From Izemoplasma sp964435595 (GTDB taxonomy: Bacteria > Bacillota_I > Bacilli_A > Izemoplasmatales > Izemoplasmataceae): a stretch of 58,977 nt of DNA. This document shows, one piece after another, positions 44,035 to 53,407 of the stretch. The stretch is taken from NCBI GenBank assembly GCA_964435595.1, contig CAYSZV010000012.1, forward strand, positions 1 through 58,977. The letters run 5' to 3'. Made by a program: the position numbers and the translations under genes. A model generated the notes under the pieces. The model did not search any database. It had not been told where the DNA came from and saw only the letters and a list, made by a program, of their open reading frames with translations. Each line of letters begins with the position of its first letter. The stretch's first letter is position 1.

Positions 44035-45243
44035 TTCATATATCATTTTCACCAATGGGAAGGGGTCTAAAGCACGATCAAAGATCCCTTGAACGTATGA
44101 AATCAATACACCATAATTCACAATCGGAATATTTTTCTCTTTCACTTGTTCAATGCGATACATCATTTCTGCTTTATTCAACATACAAGCTCCACAGTGT
44201 ATCACTAATTTTACATCATCCATGTCTTTTGGAAATCCATATCCACTACTATAAATAAAGTTAAAATCTTTCCCAGTATACTGTCTAAGCCATCTTGGAA
44301 TCTTCACTGTCCCAATGTCATCAGATTGGCGATGATGTGTACAACCTTCGCTGACTAATATTGTATCTCCTTGTTTTAAGCGGTCAATCGCTTTTGCACC
44401 ACGAACCAATTCTTCTAAATCACCTTTATTTCTAGCAAACAAAATACTAAAAGAGGTGAGTAAAATATCTTTCGGAGTGTCTGCAGAAACTTTCAAAAAG
44501 ACTTGGGAATCAGTGATTACCATTTTCGGCTTCACACTTAATTTGTCCAATGTTTCACGCAGCTCATGTTCTTTGGTTACAAGTGCAATCGCATCAGATT
44601 CCAAGATATCTCTAATGGTTTGTTGTTGAGGCAAAATCAACCGACCTTTTGGTGCTGCTTTATCAATTGGGGTAACAAGCACTATCAAATCACCAGGCTC
44701 AATCAAATCACCAACTACTCTAAACTTTTCCTCTTCAATTTTTAAAGACACACTAATAGCATTTTTTAACTCCTCAATACCCTCTTTTCGTCTTGCACTT
44801 ACAATATATACTTTATCTTTATGAAACACATTACTCAAATCAATTGTTTGTATGAGTAAATCAGATTTGTTACCAACTAACAAATATGGTTTCTTTCTTT
44901 TTTTAAACTCTTTGATTAATTTGATTTCCTCATCAAATTCTTCCTGAAGGTTATCAAAAACAATCAAGCCAATATCTGTTTTATTAATCACATCATACGT
45001 TTTTTTAACACGCAATTCTCCCAGTTCTCCAACATCATCTATCCCAGCAGTATCGATTAAGACGACTGGACCCAAAGGAAGTATTTCCATTGATTTGAAT
45101 ACAGGATCGGTTGTTGTCCCGGCAATATCAGATACCAAAGATATATCTTGCCTTGTGATTGCATTTATGACACTACTTTTTCCAGCATTTCTTCTACCAA
45201 ACAGTCCAATATGGACACGATTTGCTCGTGGTGTGTTATTCAT
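44026..45243 (-). CDS. hydF: FeFe-hydrogenase maturation GTPase HydF
   Basis: HydF is the scaffold on which the 2Fe subcluster of the H-cluster is assembled before transfer to HydA. The 405-residue protein has an N-terminal GTPase domain (FGRRNAGKSS, DTAGIDD, NKSDL) and a C-terminal iron-sulfur domain with the family motif: Cys301-x-His303 in GCTHH, then His349-Cys350-x-x-Cys353 in HCGAC. The ATG at 45243, 8 bases after GAGGAG, overlaps the aspA end by 8 bases. The hydrogenase itself is not in the window. Confidence 0.95.
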   Translation of the reverse strand: MNNTPRANRVHIGLFGRRNAGKSSVINAITRQDISLVSDIAGTTTDPVFKSMEILPLGPVVLIDTAGIDDVGELGELRVKKTYDVINKTDIGLIVFDNLQEEFDEEIKLIKEFKKRKKPYLLVGNKSDLLIQTIDLSNVFHKDKVYIVSARRKEGIEELKNAISVSLKIEEEKFRVVGDLIEPGDLIVLVTPIDKAAPKGRLILPQQQTIRDILESDAIALVTKEHELRETLDKLSVKPKMVITDSQVFLKVSADTPKDILLTSFSILFARNKGDLEELVRGAKAIDRLKQGDTILVSEGCTHHRQSDDIGTVKIPRWLRQYTGKDFNFIYSSGYGFPKDMDDVKLVIHCGACMLNKAEMMYRIEQVKEKNIPIVNYGVLISYVQGIFDRALDPFPLVKMIYEEK

Positions 45244-46639
45244 CTTTTTCACTCCTCAAGATGCCTGGAGAGGTTATATTTAAAGGATTTAACAAGTCAT
45301 CAAGTTCTTCTTGTGTAAACAATCCATTTTCAATAATGACACCTTTAATTCTAAGATTTCTTTGATTTGCTTCTTTGACTAATTTTGATGCTTTATCATA
45401 TCCAATTAAAGAAATTAATGGTGTGATTAATGAATGTGATTTTTCTAAATTCTCCAAACATTTTTGTTGATTCACAACAATGTGTTTTGCACATTTATTA
45501 TTAAATTTGTCAATTGAATTTTTTAAGAGTTCTAAACTCTCTAATAACGTTTCTCCAATCATTGGTACAAAAGCATTCAATTCAAGATTACCACTTGCTA
45601 CTAAATTACCAATTAAAAAATCATTACTTATTACTTTATGTGCATTCATAATTGCCATCTCAATAATAACTGGATTTACTTTTCCAGGCATAATCGAACT
45701 GCCAACTTGATTGTCAGGTAACGTAATTTCACCTATTCCTCCATGAGGACCCGAAGCTAAGAAACGTAAATCATTACCGATTTTTACAATCGAGGTAGCT
45801 GCTACTTTTAACAAAGATGATACTTCTACAAATGAATCTAAATTCTGTGTATTATCAATTAAATTTTCAGCTCTTGAAACACCAATATTTGTTGATTCTT
45901 GTAGTCTACTCGTCATCATAAAAGTATACTTAATAGGTGCATTTATTCCAGTACCAATTGCAGTTCCACCAATATTGATTGTTCGCAATCGTTCTTCCAC
46001 TTTATATATTCTCCAACGATCTCTTGCGAACGTTTCTGCGTATGCTCCAAACATCTGTCCTGCAAGTACAGGAACAGCATCCATATATTGTGTTCTACCT
46101 AACTTGATTACACTTCCATATTCCGTTTCTTTTTTTTGAAATGTTTTTTGTAATTCAGCATACTGGTCAGCCAATTCTCTGATCTCTTTTATACAGGCTA
46201 TTTTTATCGCTGTTGGAAACACATCATTTGTTGATTGGTGCAAATTCACATGGTTGATTGGATGGATCTTTTCATAATTACCTTTTTCCATTCCCAAGCA
46301 CTCAAGTGCAACATTAGCTATCACTTCGTTGACATTCATATTTGTCGAAGTTCCAGCTCCACCTTGAAACCGATTTACAACGAATTGATCATCAAATTCA
46401 CCACAAATAATTTTATCACAAGCGTTGATGATTGCTTGTCCAATTTCTTTCTCTAAATATTTTAATTTCAAATTCACGAAAGCGGCTTGCTTTTTCACAT
46501 TAACAAGTTCATTTATGATTTTCTTATTTACTGTTTGAGATGAAACGTCGAAGTTATCAAGTGCTCTATATGTTGAAATCCCATAATACAGATGATCTTC
46601 TATTTGTATTTCACCCAAATAATCTTTTTCAATCCTCAT
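45236..46639 (-). CDS. aspA: Aspartate ammonia-lyase (fumarase/aspartase family)
   Basis: The 467-residue protein belongs to the fumarase/aspartase superfamily: NRFQGGAGTSTNMN, NLHQSTNDVFPTA and the signature GSSIMPGKVNPV with its flexible catalytic serine loop. The residues fit aspartase better than fumarase, so it should convert aspartate to fumarate and ammonium. It lies between hydG and hydF, an arrangement also known from other hydrogen producers; ammonium for the bridging amine of the H-cluster is a plausible link, but this is inference. Twelve bases separate it from hydG. Confidence 0.9.
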   Translation of the reverse strand: MRIEKDYLGEIQIEDHLYYGISTYRALDNFDVSSQTVNKKIINELVNVKKQAAFVNLKLKYLEKEIGQAIINACDKIICGEFDDQFVVNRFQGGAGTSTNMNVNEVIANVALECLGMEKGNYEKIHPINHVNLHQSTNDVFPTAIKIACIKEIRELADQYAELQKTFQKKETEYGSVIKLGRTQYMDAVPVLAGQMFGAYAETFARDRWRIYKVEERLRTINIGGTAIGTGINAPIKYTFMMTSRLQESTNIGVSRAENLIDNTQNLDSFVEVSSLLKVAATSIVKIGNDLRFLASGPHGGIGEITLPDNQVGSSIMPGKVNPVIIEMAIMNAHKVISNDFLIGNLVASGNLELNAFVPMIGETLLESLELLKNSIDKFNNKCAKHIVVNQQKCLENLEKSHSLITPLISLIGYDKASKLVKEANQRNLRIKGVIIENGLFTQEELDDLLNPLNITSPGILRSEKDE

Positions 46640-46651
46640 AGTGGTTCTCCT

Positions 46652-48013
46652 TTAGAAGAATAAATCGCGTTCTCCTTTAATTATCCTAAATATATTGTTT
46701 TTTAGTTTTTCTTTGATTGTTTGATTCTTGATTGTTCCGGCATGTTCTAAAATATACTTTAATCCACTTTCAATTAAATCTTGATCTCCATAGTCCATAA
46801 TATACTCACATAATGTCATCAGAGCATTCGGTTCACATATTAAGCCTATCGTACCATTTTTTGCGAGTTCCATGAATCGATCCCCTGTTCTATTTTTACG
46901 ATAACAAGCAGTGCAGTATGATGGAATATACCCTCGATTTATCAAATCCTTATTAACATCTCTCACTGAACGCTCATCTGAAAGTTCAAATTGATCATGA
47001 TCTTTTTCTTCATGTTCTTCGTGGTATCCTCCAACATCAGTTTTACTACCTGCACTAATTTGAGATACACCCGCAGAAATCAGTTCCTCACGCATTTCTT
47101 TTGATTCTCTAGTAGATAAGATAAGTCCTACATAAGGTACGGCCAAGCGCAATATTGTAACCAATCGTTTGAATTGCTCATCTGATATCATATGAGGATA
47201 ATCATCTAAAGACATTCCTTCCGCTTTCTTCAATCGAGGAACACTAATTGTATGGAATCCAACCCCATATTTTTCTTCTAAATATCGATTATGGATGATT
47301 AAACTTAATACTTCAAATTTATAATTAGCCAATCCAAATAAAACACCTGCACCAACATCATCAATTCCAGCTTCAAACGCACGATCAAATGCATGTAAAT
47401 GATAATCATAATCTCCTTTTAAACTCTTAGGATGTTGTTCAGCGAAAGCTTCACGATCATATGTTTCTTGGAATAAAATATACGTTCCAATTCCAACTTC
47501 ATGAAGTTTCTTATATTCTTCAACACTCGTAGCAGCGATATTAACATTGATTCTGCGAATACTACTATTATCATAGATTGTTTGAATACTTTCTACAACA
47601 TAGTCTATTGGTGTCTCAACAGGAGCCTCTCCAACTTCTAACGCCAATCGTTTATGTCCCAAATGTTCCAAGTTAATTGCCTGTTCTTTGATTTGTTCTT
47701 GTGTCAATTTCTTACGTGGAAATTTATTATCTCTTCGATATCCACAATACTTACAATTGTTGACACAATAGTTAGAAATATAAAGAGGAGCAAAAATGAC
47801 AACTCTGTTTCCATATATCTCATCTTTTAATTCACCAGCAATTCGTGAAATATGTTTGATTTGTTCTTCCTCATGTGCATTCAAGAGCATTGAAATTTCT
47901 AATAGATTTAACCTGCTTCTCCCTTTTGCTTTTTTTAATATCCTCTCAATCTCATCATGAGAAGGATGTTTTCCAGCTTTTAATATTTTAGTTATGTATT
48001 GTTTATCAATCAT
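46652..48013 (-). CDS. hydG: FeFe-hydrogenase maturase HydG (tyrosine lyase)
   Basis: HydG is a radical-SAM enzyme that cleaves tyrosine to give the CO and CN ligands of the H-cluster. The 453-residue protein has the SAM cluster motif CVNNCKYC (Cys83, 87, 90) and the second-cluster motif CTACYRKNRTG (Cys367, 370) that separates HydG from the related ThiH. The ATG at 48013 follows AAAGGA by 9 bases and overlaps the hydE end by 8 bases; an earlier in-frame start lies within hydE. Confidence 0.96.
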   Translation of the reverse strand: MIDKQYITKILKAGKHPSHDEIERILKKAKGRSRLNLLEISMLLNAHEEEQIKHISRIAGELKDEIYGNRVVIFAPLYISNYCVNNCKYCGYRRDNKFPRKKLTQEQIKEQAINLEHLGHKRLALEVGEAPVETPIDYVVESIQTIYDNSSIRRINVNIAATSVEEYKKLHEVGIGTYILFQETYDREAFAEQHPKSLKGDYDYHLHAFDRAFEAGIDDVGAGVLFGLANYKFEVLSLIIHNRYLEEKYGVGFHTISVPRLKKAEGMSLDDYPHMISDEQFKRLVTILRLAVPYVGLILSTRESKEMREELISAGVSQISAGSKTDVGGYHEEHEEKDHDQFELSDERSVRDVNKDLINRGYIPSYCTACYRKNRTGDRFMELAKNGTIGLICEPNALMTLCEYIMDYGDQDLIESGLKYILEHAGTIKNQTIKEKLKNNIFRIIKGERDLFF

Positions 48014-49130
48014 GTCTGTTTTTCCTTTCAAAGCCTACATAGTCCCCTACACCTAGATCTATTTCATGATCAAAGGCAACAATTCTTCCTTCAATACAAT
48101 TGCGACACTGCCCAGATGTATCTGTAGTACAAATTTTATTTTGATAGATTTCATATTTTATTCTATTTTCACTTGGGCTGATATTCGGCATCATCACATT
48201 CGCCCCTGCCTTCAATGCTTTCTCTCTTCCAATCGGACTCAATGTTCCTAACGCTGTTGTACTTGGTAATAACGCTTTTGGCAAAATCAATCGAACCAAA
48301 GCTACCATTACCAGTGATTCTAATAATGTTCCGGAATCATTTCCTCTTAATTCCGTGTCAGAATGGCATAAATACGGTCCAATTCCAACCATATGAGGAT
48401 TCAATTCTTTCAAATATAGCAAATCTTCTACCAAATCCTCGTTCGTTTGTGTCGGACTACCAATCATCATTCCTCCACCAACTTGATATCCAATTTCTTT
48501 AAGATTATTCAAGCACTCTCTTCTATTATCAAAACTCATAAAACTTGGATGTAAATGATTATACAATCTTCTAGAAGCTGTCTCATGCCTGAGTAAATAT
48601 CGATCTGCTCCAGCATCGTATAGTTTTTGATATGATTCTTTCGAACGTTCTCCTAAACTCAAAGTTATTCTTATATCATTGAGTTTCAACTTTAATGAAT
48701 GGAGCATTTCAACCAGATAGTCATCTGTATAAAATGAATCTTCTCCACCTTGAAGAACAAACGTTCGATATCCTAGATCATAGCCTTCTTCACAGCACAA
48801 TATGATTTCTTCTTTAGTAAGTCGATACCTCTCTACTGTATCGACCTTATAATTTATTCCACAATATTTACAGCCCATCTTACAATAGTTAGAAATTTCT
48901 ATCAGACCTCGTAAATAAACTTTATTCCCATAGTATAATTCTTTCTTTTCAAACGCACGCGAAAACAAATATGACGACTCCTCTTCTGTCATATTGTTTA
49001 AAACATATAAATAGTCTTCTCTTTGTAATTGTTCTCGTTTATACAATTCATCTATTAAGCCATAAAGTTTTTCTCGAATCTCCACGGTATTAGATGAATT
49101 CTTTTTCAATTTAGGAAAAATATAATTCAT
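48006..49130 (-). CDS. hydE: FeFe-hydrogenase maturase HydE
   Basis: HydE is the radical-SAM enzyme that acts between HydG and HydF in making the 2Fe subcluster. The 374-residue protein resembles biotin synthase: SAM cluster CKMGCKYC (Cys83, 87, 90), then FVLQGGEDSFY, LSLGERS, LRHETASRRLYNHLHP and GGGMMIGSPTQT. A C-terminal cysteine group (CTTDTSGQCRNC) probably binds a second cluster. The ATG at 49130, after GAGGAG, is preferred over one 57 bases upstream in the promoter region. First gene of the operon. Confidence 0.94.
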   Translation of the reverse strand: MNYIFPKLKKNSSNTVEIREKLYGLIDELYKREQLQREDYLYVLNNMTEEESSYLFSRAFEKKELYYGNKVYLRGLIEISNYCKMGCKYCGINYKVDTVERYRLTKEEIILCCEEGYDLGYRTFVLQGGEDSFYTDDYLVEMLHSLKLKLNDIRITLSLGERSKESYQKLYDAGADRYLLRHETASRRLYNHLHPSFMSFDNRRECLNNLKEIGYQVGGGMMIGSPTQTNEDLVEDLLYLKELNPHMVGIGPYLCHSDTELRGNDSGTLLESLVMVALVRLILPKALLPSTTALGTLSPIGREKALKAGANVMMPNISPSENRIKYEIYQNKICTTDTSGQCRNCIEGRIVAFDHEIDLGVGDYVGFERKNRHD

Positions 49131-49151
49131 ATATCTCACTCCTCGCTCCTT

Positions 49152-49199
49152 ACTATACCACATCATAAGAAAAGAACTTTGTAACATAAGTTACAAAGT
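49152..49199 (-). promoter_or_regulatory. hydE promoter region with a 24-bp palindrome
   Basis: The perfect inverted repeat ACTTTGTAAC-TTAT-GTTACAAAGT (49176-49199) covers the place where a -35 box would lie for the -10 TATAGT (49152-49157). Its core TTGTAAC-N4-GTTACAA has the size and symmetry of sites for Rex (TTGT..ACAA) or CRP/FNR-family regulators. It may also serve as the dnaB terminator, since a T-rich tail follows, so its role is ambiguous. Confidence 0.5.
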
Positions 49200-49239
49200 C
49201 CTCTTTTTTTAATTGACAAATTTTAATTTGATTTATATC

Positions 49240-50598
49240 TTAATTTAGATCTTCTAATCCAGAATCTTCTTCATCAAAATCAACAACCATATTCTCAAAA
49301 TAAGAACATTCTTTGTTAAATGATAATTTGATTGGACGCGACGTTGTTGCACCTTGACGGTTCTTTGAAATCATTAGATCTACTTGGTTTTGATTTTGTG
49401 TATCTTTATTATAATAATCTTCACGATATAAGAATACGATGATGTCTGCATCTTGCTCAATTGATCCCGACTCACGAAGGTCAGCCATAACTGGTTTTTT
49501 ATCATCACGTTTTTCTACAGCACGGGAAAGTTGTGATAAGGCAATAACAGGAATCTTAAGTTCTCTTGCCATTTCTTTCAATACACGTGAAATCTCTGAT
49601 ACCTCGTTCACACGATTCACTCCTGGATGACTTCCTGATAACAATTGTAGGTAATCAATAATTACAAGATCCAAATCTTTATCTTGTTTCAGCTTTCTAC
49701 ATTTTTGACGTAAGTCTGTCACTTTAACAGTACCACTATCATCAAACACAATATTCAATTTAGATAAATTTTCTTGAGCAACATTGATTTGTTGCCATTC
49801 AATATTCGTTAAATTACCTGTACGAATTTTAGTAGATTGGATACGTGATTCACTACTTAATATCCTAGACACAAGCTGATCACTACCCATTTCAAGACTG
49901 AAAAATGCTACCGTTGGTAAATTATTCATCTTCGCAACATTCCTAGCAATATTTAAGGCGAAGGCAGATTTTCCCATAGAAGGACGTGCAGCTAGAATTA
50001 ATAATTCCGAAGGCTGTAGTCCTAATGTATACCGATTCAACATAGTAAACCCAGTATCAAGACCAGTTAATGATCCTTGATTGTCTTTTGCTGCCTCTGT
50101 TTTTAAAATTACTTGTTCTGTAACTTCTGAAATGCGGATAAAATCACTTGTTCTACGTTCTTTGGCAATATTGAATACCATGCTTTCAGAATTATCTACG
50201 AAGGCATTGGCATCTTGTGTTTTGTATCCATCATCTAAGATTTGTCTTGCGGCATCTTGCATTTTTCGAATCATTGATTTATCTTTTACAATGTTAATAT
50301 AATTTGTTAAATTGGCTATCGATGGTACAGATTCAATCAAGCCTAAAACATAATCAATTCCACCAGCTTCAACCAATAAATCTTTTGACTGTAAAATATC
50401 AGACAGTGTTGTATAATCAATTTCTATATCCGCCTGAAACAAATCCACCATTGCGTTGTAGATTACTTTGTGTTTTAGGATAAAGAAATCATCTGTATCT
50501 AGTTTATCAATAATCGATTTCATTGCTCCCTGGTCTACAAAGACACTACCAAGTACGCTCATTTCTGCATCGCGACTGTACGGAGTCTGTTTTTCCAC
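49240..50598 (-). CDS. dnaB: Replicative DNA helicase DnaB
   Basis: DnaB unwinds DNA at the replication fork as a hexameric ring (named dnaC in Bacillus). The 452-residue protein has the N-terminal helical domain and the RecA-like motor with Walker A ARPSMGKSAFALN and Walker B LVIIDYLQLL, the SQLSRAVEKR loop and the R-finger region near the end. It starts with GTG behind a very strong AGGAGGAG site, 14 bases after the gdpP-rplI fusion. Confidence 0.96.
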   Translation of the reverse strand: MEKQTPYSRDAEMSVLGSVFVDQGAMKSIIDKLDTDDFFILKHKVIYNAMVDLFQADIEIDYTTLSDILQSKDLLVEAGGIDYVLGLIESVPSIANLTNYINIVKDKSMIRKMQDAARQILDDGYKTQDANAFVDNSESMVFNIAKERRTSDFIRISEVTEQVILKTEAAKDNQGSLTGLDTGFTMLNRYTLGLQPSELLILAARPSMGKSAFALNIARNVAKMNNLPTVAFFSLEMGSDQLVSRILSSESRIQSTKIRTGNLTNIEWQQINVAQENLSKLNIVFDDSGTVKVTDLRQKCRKLKQDKDLDLVIIDYLQLLSGSHPGVNRVNEVSEISRVLKEMARELKIPVIALSQLSRAVEKRDDKKPVMADLRESGSIEQDADIIVFLYREDYYNKDTQNQNQVDLMISKNRQGATTSRPIKLSFNKECSYFENMVVDFDEEDSGLEDLN

Positions 50599-50612
50599 AA
50601 AATCTCCTCCTT

Positions 50613-51056
50613 TTATTCTTCTACTACTATTACTTCTAAGTTGGCAACTACATTTTTATGTAATTTTACATTTACGGTGTGACTTCCTAATGAGTTAATG
50701 TCATTAGTTACTTGAATCTTACGTTTATCAATTGCAACATTGTGTTGTTTCTTAAACTGATCTGAGATTTGCTTTGAATTAATTTTTCCAAATAATTTCC
50801 CATTCTCACCAATTTTAACAAACACTTTGACAGGTAATTTTTCTACCATACCTTGTAAAATTTTCATCTCTTCTAATGTTTTTCTTTCTTCATCTTCTTT
50901 TTTCAATCTATCCGCTTCAATAGATGATAAATTTTCTGACGTTGCTTCAATCGCTGTTTTGTTTGATAATAAGAAATTACCATATCCAGCAGCTACATCA
51001 ATTACTTCCCCTTTTTTCCCTTTACCTCTTAAATCCTTGATTAATATAACTTTCAT
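50613..51056 (-). CDS. rplI: Internal start for free ribosomal protein L9
   Basis: L9 binds 23S rRNA domain V and helps maintain reading frame. The in-frame ATG at 51056 gives exactly a full-length 147-residue L9: N-terminal KVILIKDLRGKGKKGEV, the AAGYGNFLL segment, the long connecting helix rich in Glu and Lys (about 43-73) and the C-terminal domain. AGGAGG (51065-51070) lies 8 bases upstream, an ideal ribosome binding site inside the GdpP coding region (it encodes Gln-Glu-Glu). Confidence 0.88.
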   Translation of the reverse strand: MKVILIKDLRGKGKKGEVIDVAAGYGNFLLSNKTAIEATSENLSSIEADRLKKEDEERKTLEEMKILQGMVEKLPVKVFVKIGENGKLFGKINSKQISDQFKKQHNVAIDKRKIQVTNDINSLGSHTVNVKLHKNVVANLEVIVVEE

Positions 51057-53039
51057 TGGTTTTTCCTCCTGTACTGCTTCACTTAAGTATTCTAATAGTT
51101 GATTTTTCACTTTTTCTTTTGTTGTTGATGCAATTTGTGCACCAGCATTATTTAAATGTCCACCACCATCAAATTTTTCCATTACAACTTGAACATTAAA
51201 TCCTTCTAAACTTCTAGCACTAATTCCAATATCTCCATTTGATAGTGCACCGATTGCAAACGCTGCGATTGTATCATCAATATCCAAGAGCATATCTGCT
51301 GTCTTAGCAAGTAATATTCTATCCGCTTTAATTGTTTCCGGTATTTCCACAACACTAAATTTATTATACACAAGTTCAGCGAGACTAAGTAAATGAGATC
51401 GTTGCTGGATTTCAGCAAGACCCTCGCGTAAAATATTTTTCACTTTGAAGGTGTCTGCTCCATAATTTCTTAAAATTGCACACGCTTCAAATGTTCTACT
51501 ACCAGTACGATACATAAAATTATTTGTATCAACCATGATACCAGATAGCATTACCGTAGCTTCAAATGCATTCAACATAACTTTCTTACTTGATAAATCG
51601 AGCATTTCAGTGACAAGTTCAACTGAACTCGATGCATACGGTTCTATATGATTCATAACAGCAAATTCCACAGAATCCGACAATTTTCTATGATGATCTA
51701 TAATTGCAACATTACGAGTTCTCATTGGAAGACGTTCATCCATTGTTTGTCCAAAGGAATGGTGATCCACCATAACAAGTAAATCATTTCTATCAAGCAT
51801 ATCTAAAGCATGGCCTGGAGAAATAAAATAATCTAGGAATGTTACATATTCATACTTAATCAACTGTATTATTTTCTTCACTGTTTTATCAAGAGCATTC
51901 ATATCAATAATAATATATGCTTCTTTATTAAAAGCATGCGCCATTTTCAACACACCCATCGCAGCGCCAAATGCATCAGTATCAGGATGTTTATGTGGAG
52001 AAATAAAAATTCTATTTGTTTCTGTGAACAATTTTTCTAATCTGTTCATATTCGTACGAGTTGTAATTCTTGTTCTTTTTTCAGCGGTATTGGTATTCGC
52101 ACCGAAGTACATCATATCATTACCTTCGATATTGACAACGATTTGATCTCCACCACGAGATAATGCCAGGTTCAATGCATCTTCTGCGATGTCTCCTAAT
52201 TTATTTAAATCAATACTCGCACAAGCAATTCCACTTGATAATGTAACCAAGATATCATTTTCTTTTGATATCGCAGCAATGCTCTCGAGTATTTTAAATT
52301 CGTTAGCAACAAGTTTTTGTAAATTTTCTTTGTTCATGAATGCTACTAATTTAGAGGTAGAAACAGGAACTAAGTAGAAATTAAATTCATCAGCCCACTC
52401 TTCTAAAGATTCCAAGAATTTTCCTTGAATATAACTGCGCTCTGATACATCTAAAGCAGATACTGAATCTCCTAAGTTATCTAAGTTCAACATCGCAATA
52501 ACGTCAATGCTTGAATCATATTTATGTTTCGTTTCTTCCCGTTCTGTTACTTCTGAAAGAAAAATAATCTTGTGAAGATAATCTACTTCAACTTCATATA
52601 AGTAAGCGTATATTTTTATTAAGAACTTTTCATTTTTCCATTGTAAATTGCTTAATATTTTAGGAGATATCGTTTCAATATGTCTTCCTTCTAAAATATT
52701 TTGGAAAATAAATCCTTTGGCATATTTGTTTGCCCACTTGATCATATGATTGTCATCATATAGAACAATCCCGACCAACATCTCATCTACAACAAGTTTT
52801 TCAGCTTGATTTTTTTGTTTAACAGTTTCTTGGGTTTCTTTCAATTTTCCGCTAAGCCATTTATAGCGTTGATTCTTCCCACGATATACATACACTTGAA
52901 TGATGCTATTCAACAATATCAAAATAATGATTCCGAAATATATAAGAACCAATGTTTCATTATCTCTGATAAAAAAGTATACTGCAGCAATCGCTGCAAT
53001 CACAAGTGGCACGATAATTCTGATTAGAAATTTCTTCAT
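50613..53039 (-). CDS. gdpP-rplI: GdpP cyclic-di-AMP phosphodiesterase fused in frame to ribosomal protein L9
   Basis: Residues 1-661 are GdpP, which hydrolyses cyclic di-AMP: two N-terminal spans (about 5-23 and 29-50), a PAS-like domain (80-165), a degenerate GGDEF domain (about 175-310) and the DHH-DHHA1 module with HPDTDAFG (351-358), DHH at 425-427 and 448-450 and GGGH (625-628). Residues 662-808 are a complete ribosomal protein L9. There is no stop between them, whereas in most Firmicutes gdpP and rplI are adjacent separate genes in this order before dnaB. A perfect AGGAGG precedes the internal L9 ATG, so both fused and free products are expected. Confidence 0.93.
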   Translation of the reverse strand: MKKFLIRIIVPLVIAAIAAVYFFIRDNETLVLIYFGIIILILLNSIIQVYVYRGKNQRYKWLSGKLKETQETVKQKNQAEKLVVDEMLVGIVLYDDNHMIKWANKYAKGFIFQNILEGRHIETISPKILSNLQWKNEKFLIKIYAYLYEVEVDYLHKIIFLSEVTEREETKHKYDSSIDVIAMLNLDNLGDSVSALDVSERSYIQGKFLESLEEWADEFNFYLVPVSTSKLVAFMNKENLQKLVANEFKILESIAAISKENDILVTLSSGIACASIDLNKLGDIAEDALNLALSRGGDQIVVNIEGNDMMYFGANTNTAEKRTRITTRTNMNRLEKLFTETNRIFISPHKHPDTDAFGAAMGVLKMAHAFNKEAYIIIDMNALDKTVKKIIQLIKYEYVTFLDYFISPGHALDMLDRNDLLVMVDHHSFGQTMDERLPMRTRNVAIIDHHRKLSDSVEFAVMNHIEPYASSSVELVTEMLDLSSKKVMLNAFEATVMLSGIMVDTNNFMYRTGSRTFEACAILRNYGADTFKVKNILREGLAEIQQRSHLLSLAELVYNKFSVVEIPETIKADRILLAKTADMLLDIDDTIAAFAIGALSNGDIGISARSLEGFNVQVVMEKFDGGGHLNNAGAQIASTTKEKVKNQLLEYLSEAVQEEKPMKVILIKDLRGKGKKGEVIDVAAGYGNFLLSNKTAIEATSENLSSIEADRLKKEDEERKTLEEMKILQGMVEKLPVKVFVKIGENGKLFGKINSKQISDQFKKQHNVAIDKRKIQVTNDINSLGSHTVNVKLHKNVVANLEVIVVEE

Positions 53040-53063
53040 ATCAACACCTCATTTTGTCAATAT

Positions 53064-53092
53064 ATTATATCATATTGCAATCACTTTATCAA
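53064..53092 (-). promoter_or_regulatory. Promoter of gdpP-rplI-dnaB
   Basis: Minus strand -35 TTGATA (53087-53092) and -10 TATAAT (53064-53069), 17 bases apart, followed by GAGGTGTTGAT and the gdpP ATG. Confidence 0.75.
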
Positions 53093-53125
53093 AATTTAAA
53101 ATATATTAATATATATTTTATTGGT

Positions 53126-53150
53126 AAAAAAAAGACTCGAATTGAGTCTT
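53126..53150 (-). terminator. Terminator of rpsF-ssb-rpsR
   Basis: AAGACTC and GAGTCTT form a 7-bp stem around the rpsR stop, followed by a long T run on the minus strand. Confidence 0.85.
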
Positions 53151-53382
53151 ATTCTTTAATAAATGGTAGTAAAGACATGTGACGTGCTCTTTTGATAGCA
53201 ACAGCTAATTCTGCTTGATATCTTGATTTTGTTCCAGTCACACGTTTTGGTAAGATTTTTCCTCTATCACTAATAAATCTTCTTAACATATCTACATCTT
53301 TATAATCGATATATGTGATTTTGTTATCAGAAAAATAACATCTCTTTTTACGTCTTTTACGGAATCCACCTGGTTTTGGCAT
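53149..53382 (-). CDS. rpsR: Ribosomal protein S18
   Basis: S18 binds with S6 to the platform of the 30S subunit. The 77-residue basic protein has IDYKDVDMLRRFISDRGKI-type family sequence and KRARHMSLLPF near the end. AAAGGAGG lies before the ATG. Last gene of the rpsF-ssb-rpsR operon, 25 bases after ssb. Confidence 0.97.
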   Translation of the reverse strand: MPKPGGFRKRRKKRCYFSDNKITYIDYKDVDMLRRFISDRGKILPKRVTGTKSRYQAELAVAIKRARHMSLLPFIKE

Positions 53383-53407
53383 ATGTATATCCTCCTTTAT
53401 GGTTTAA

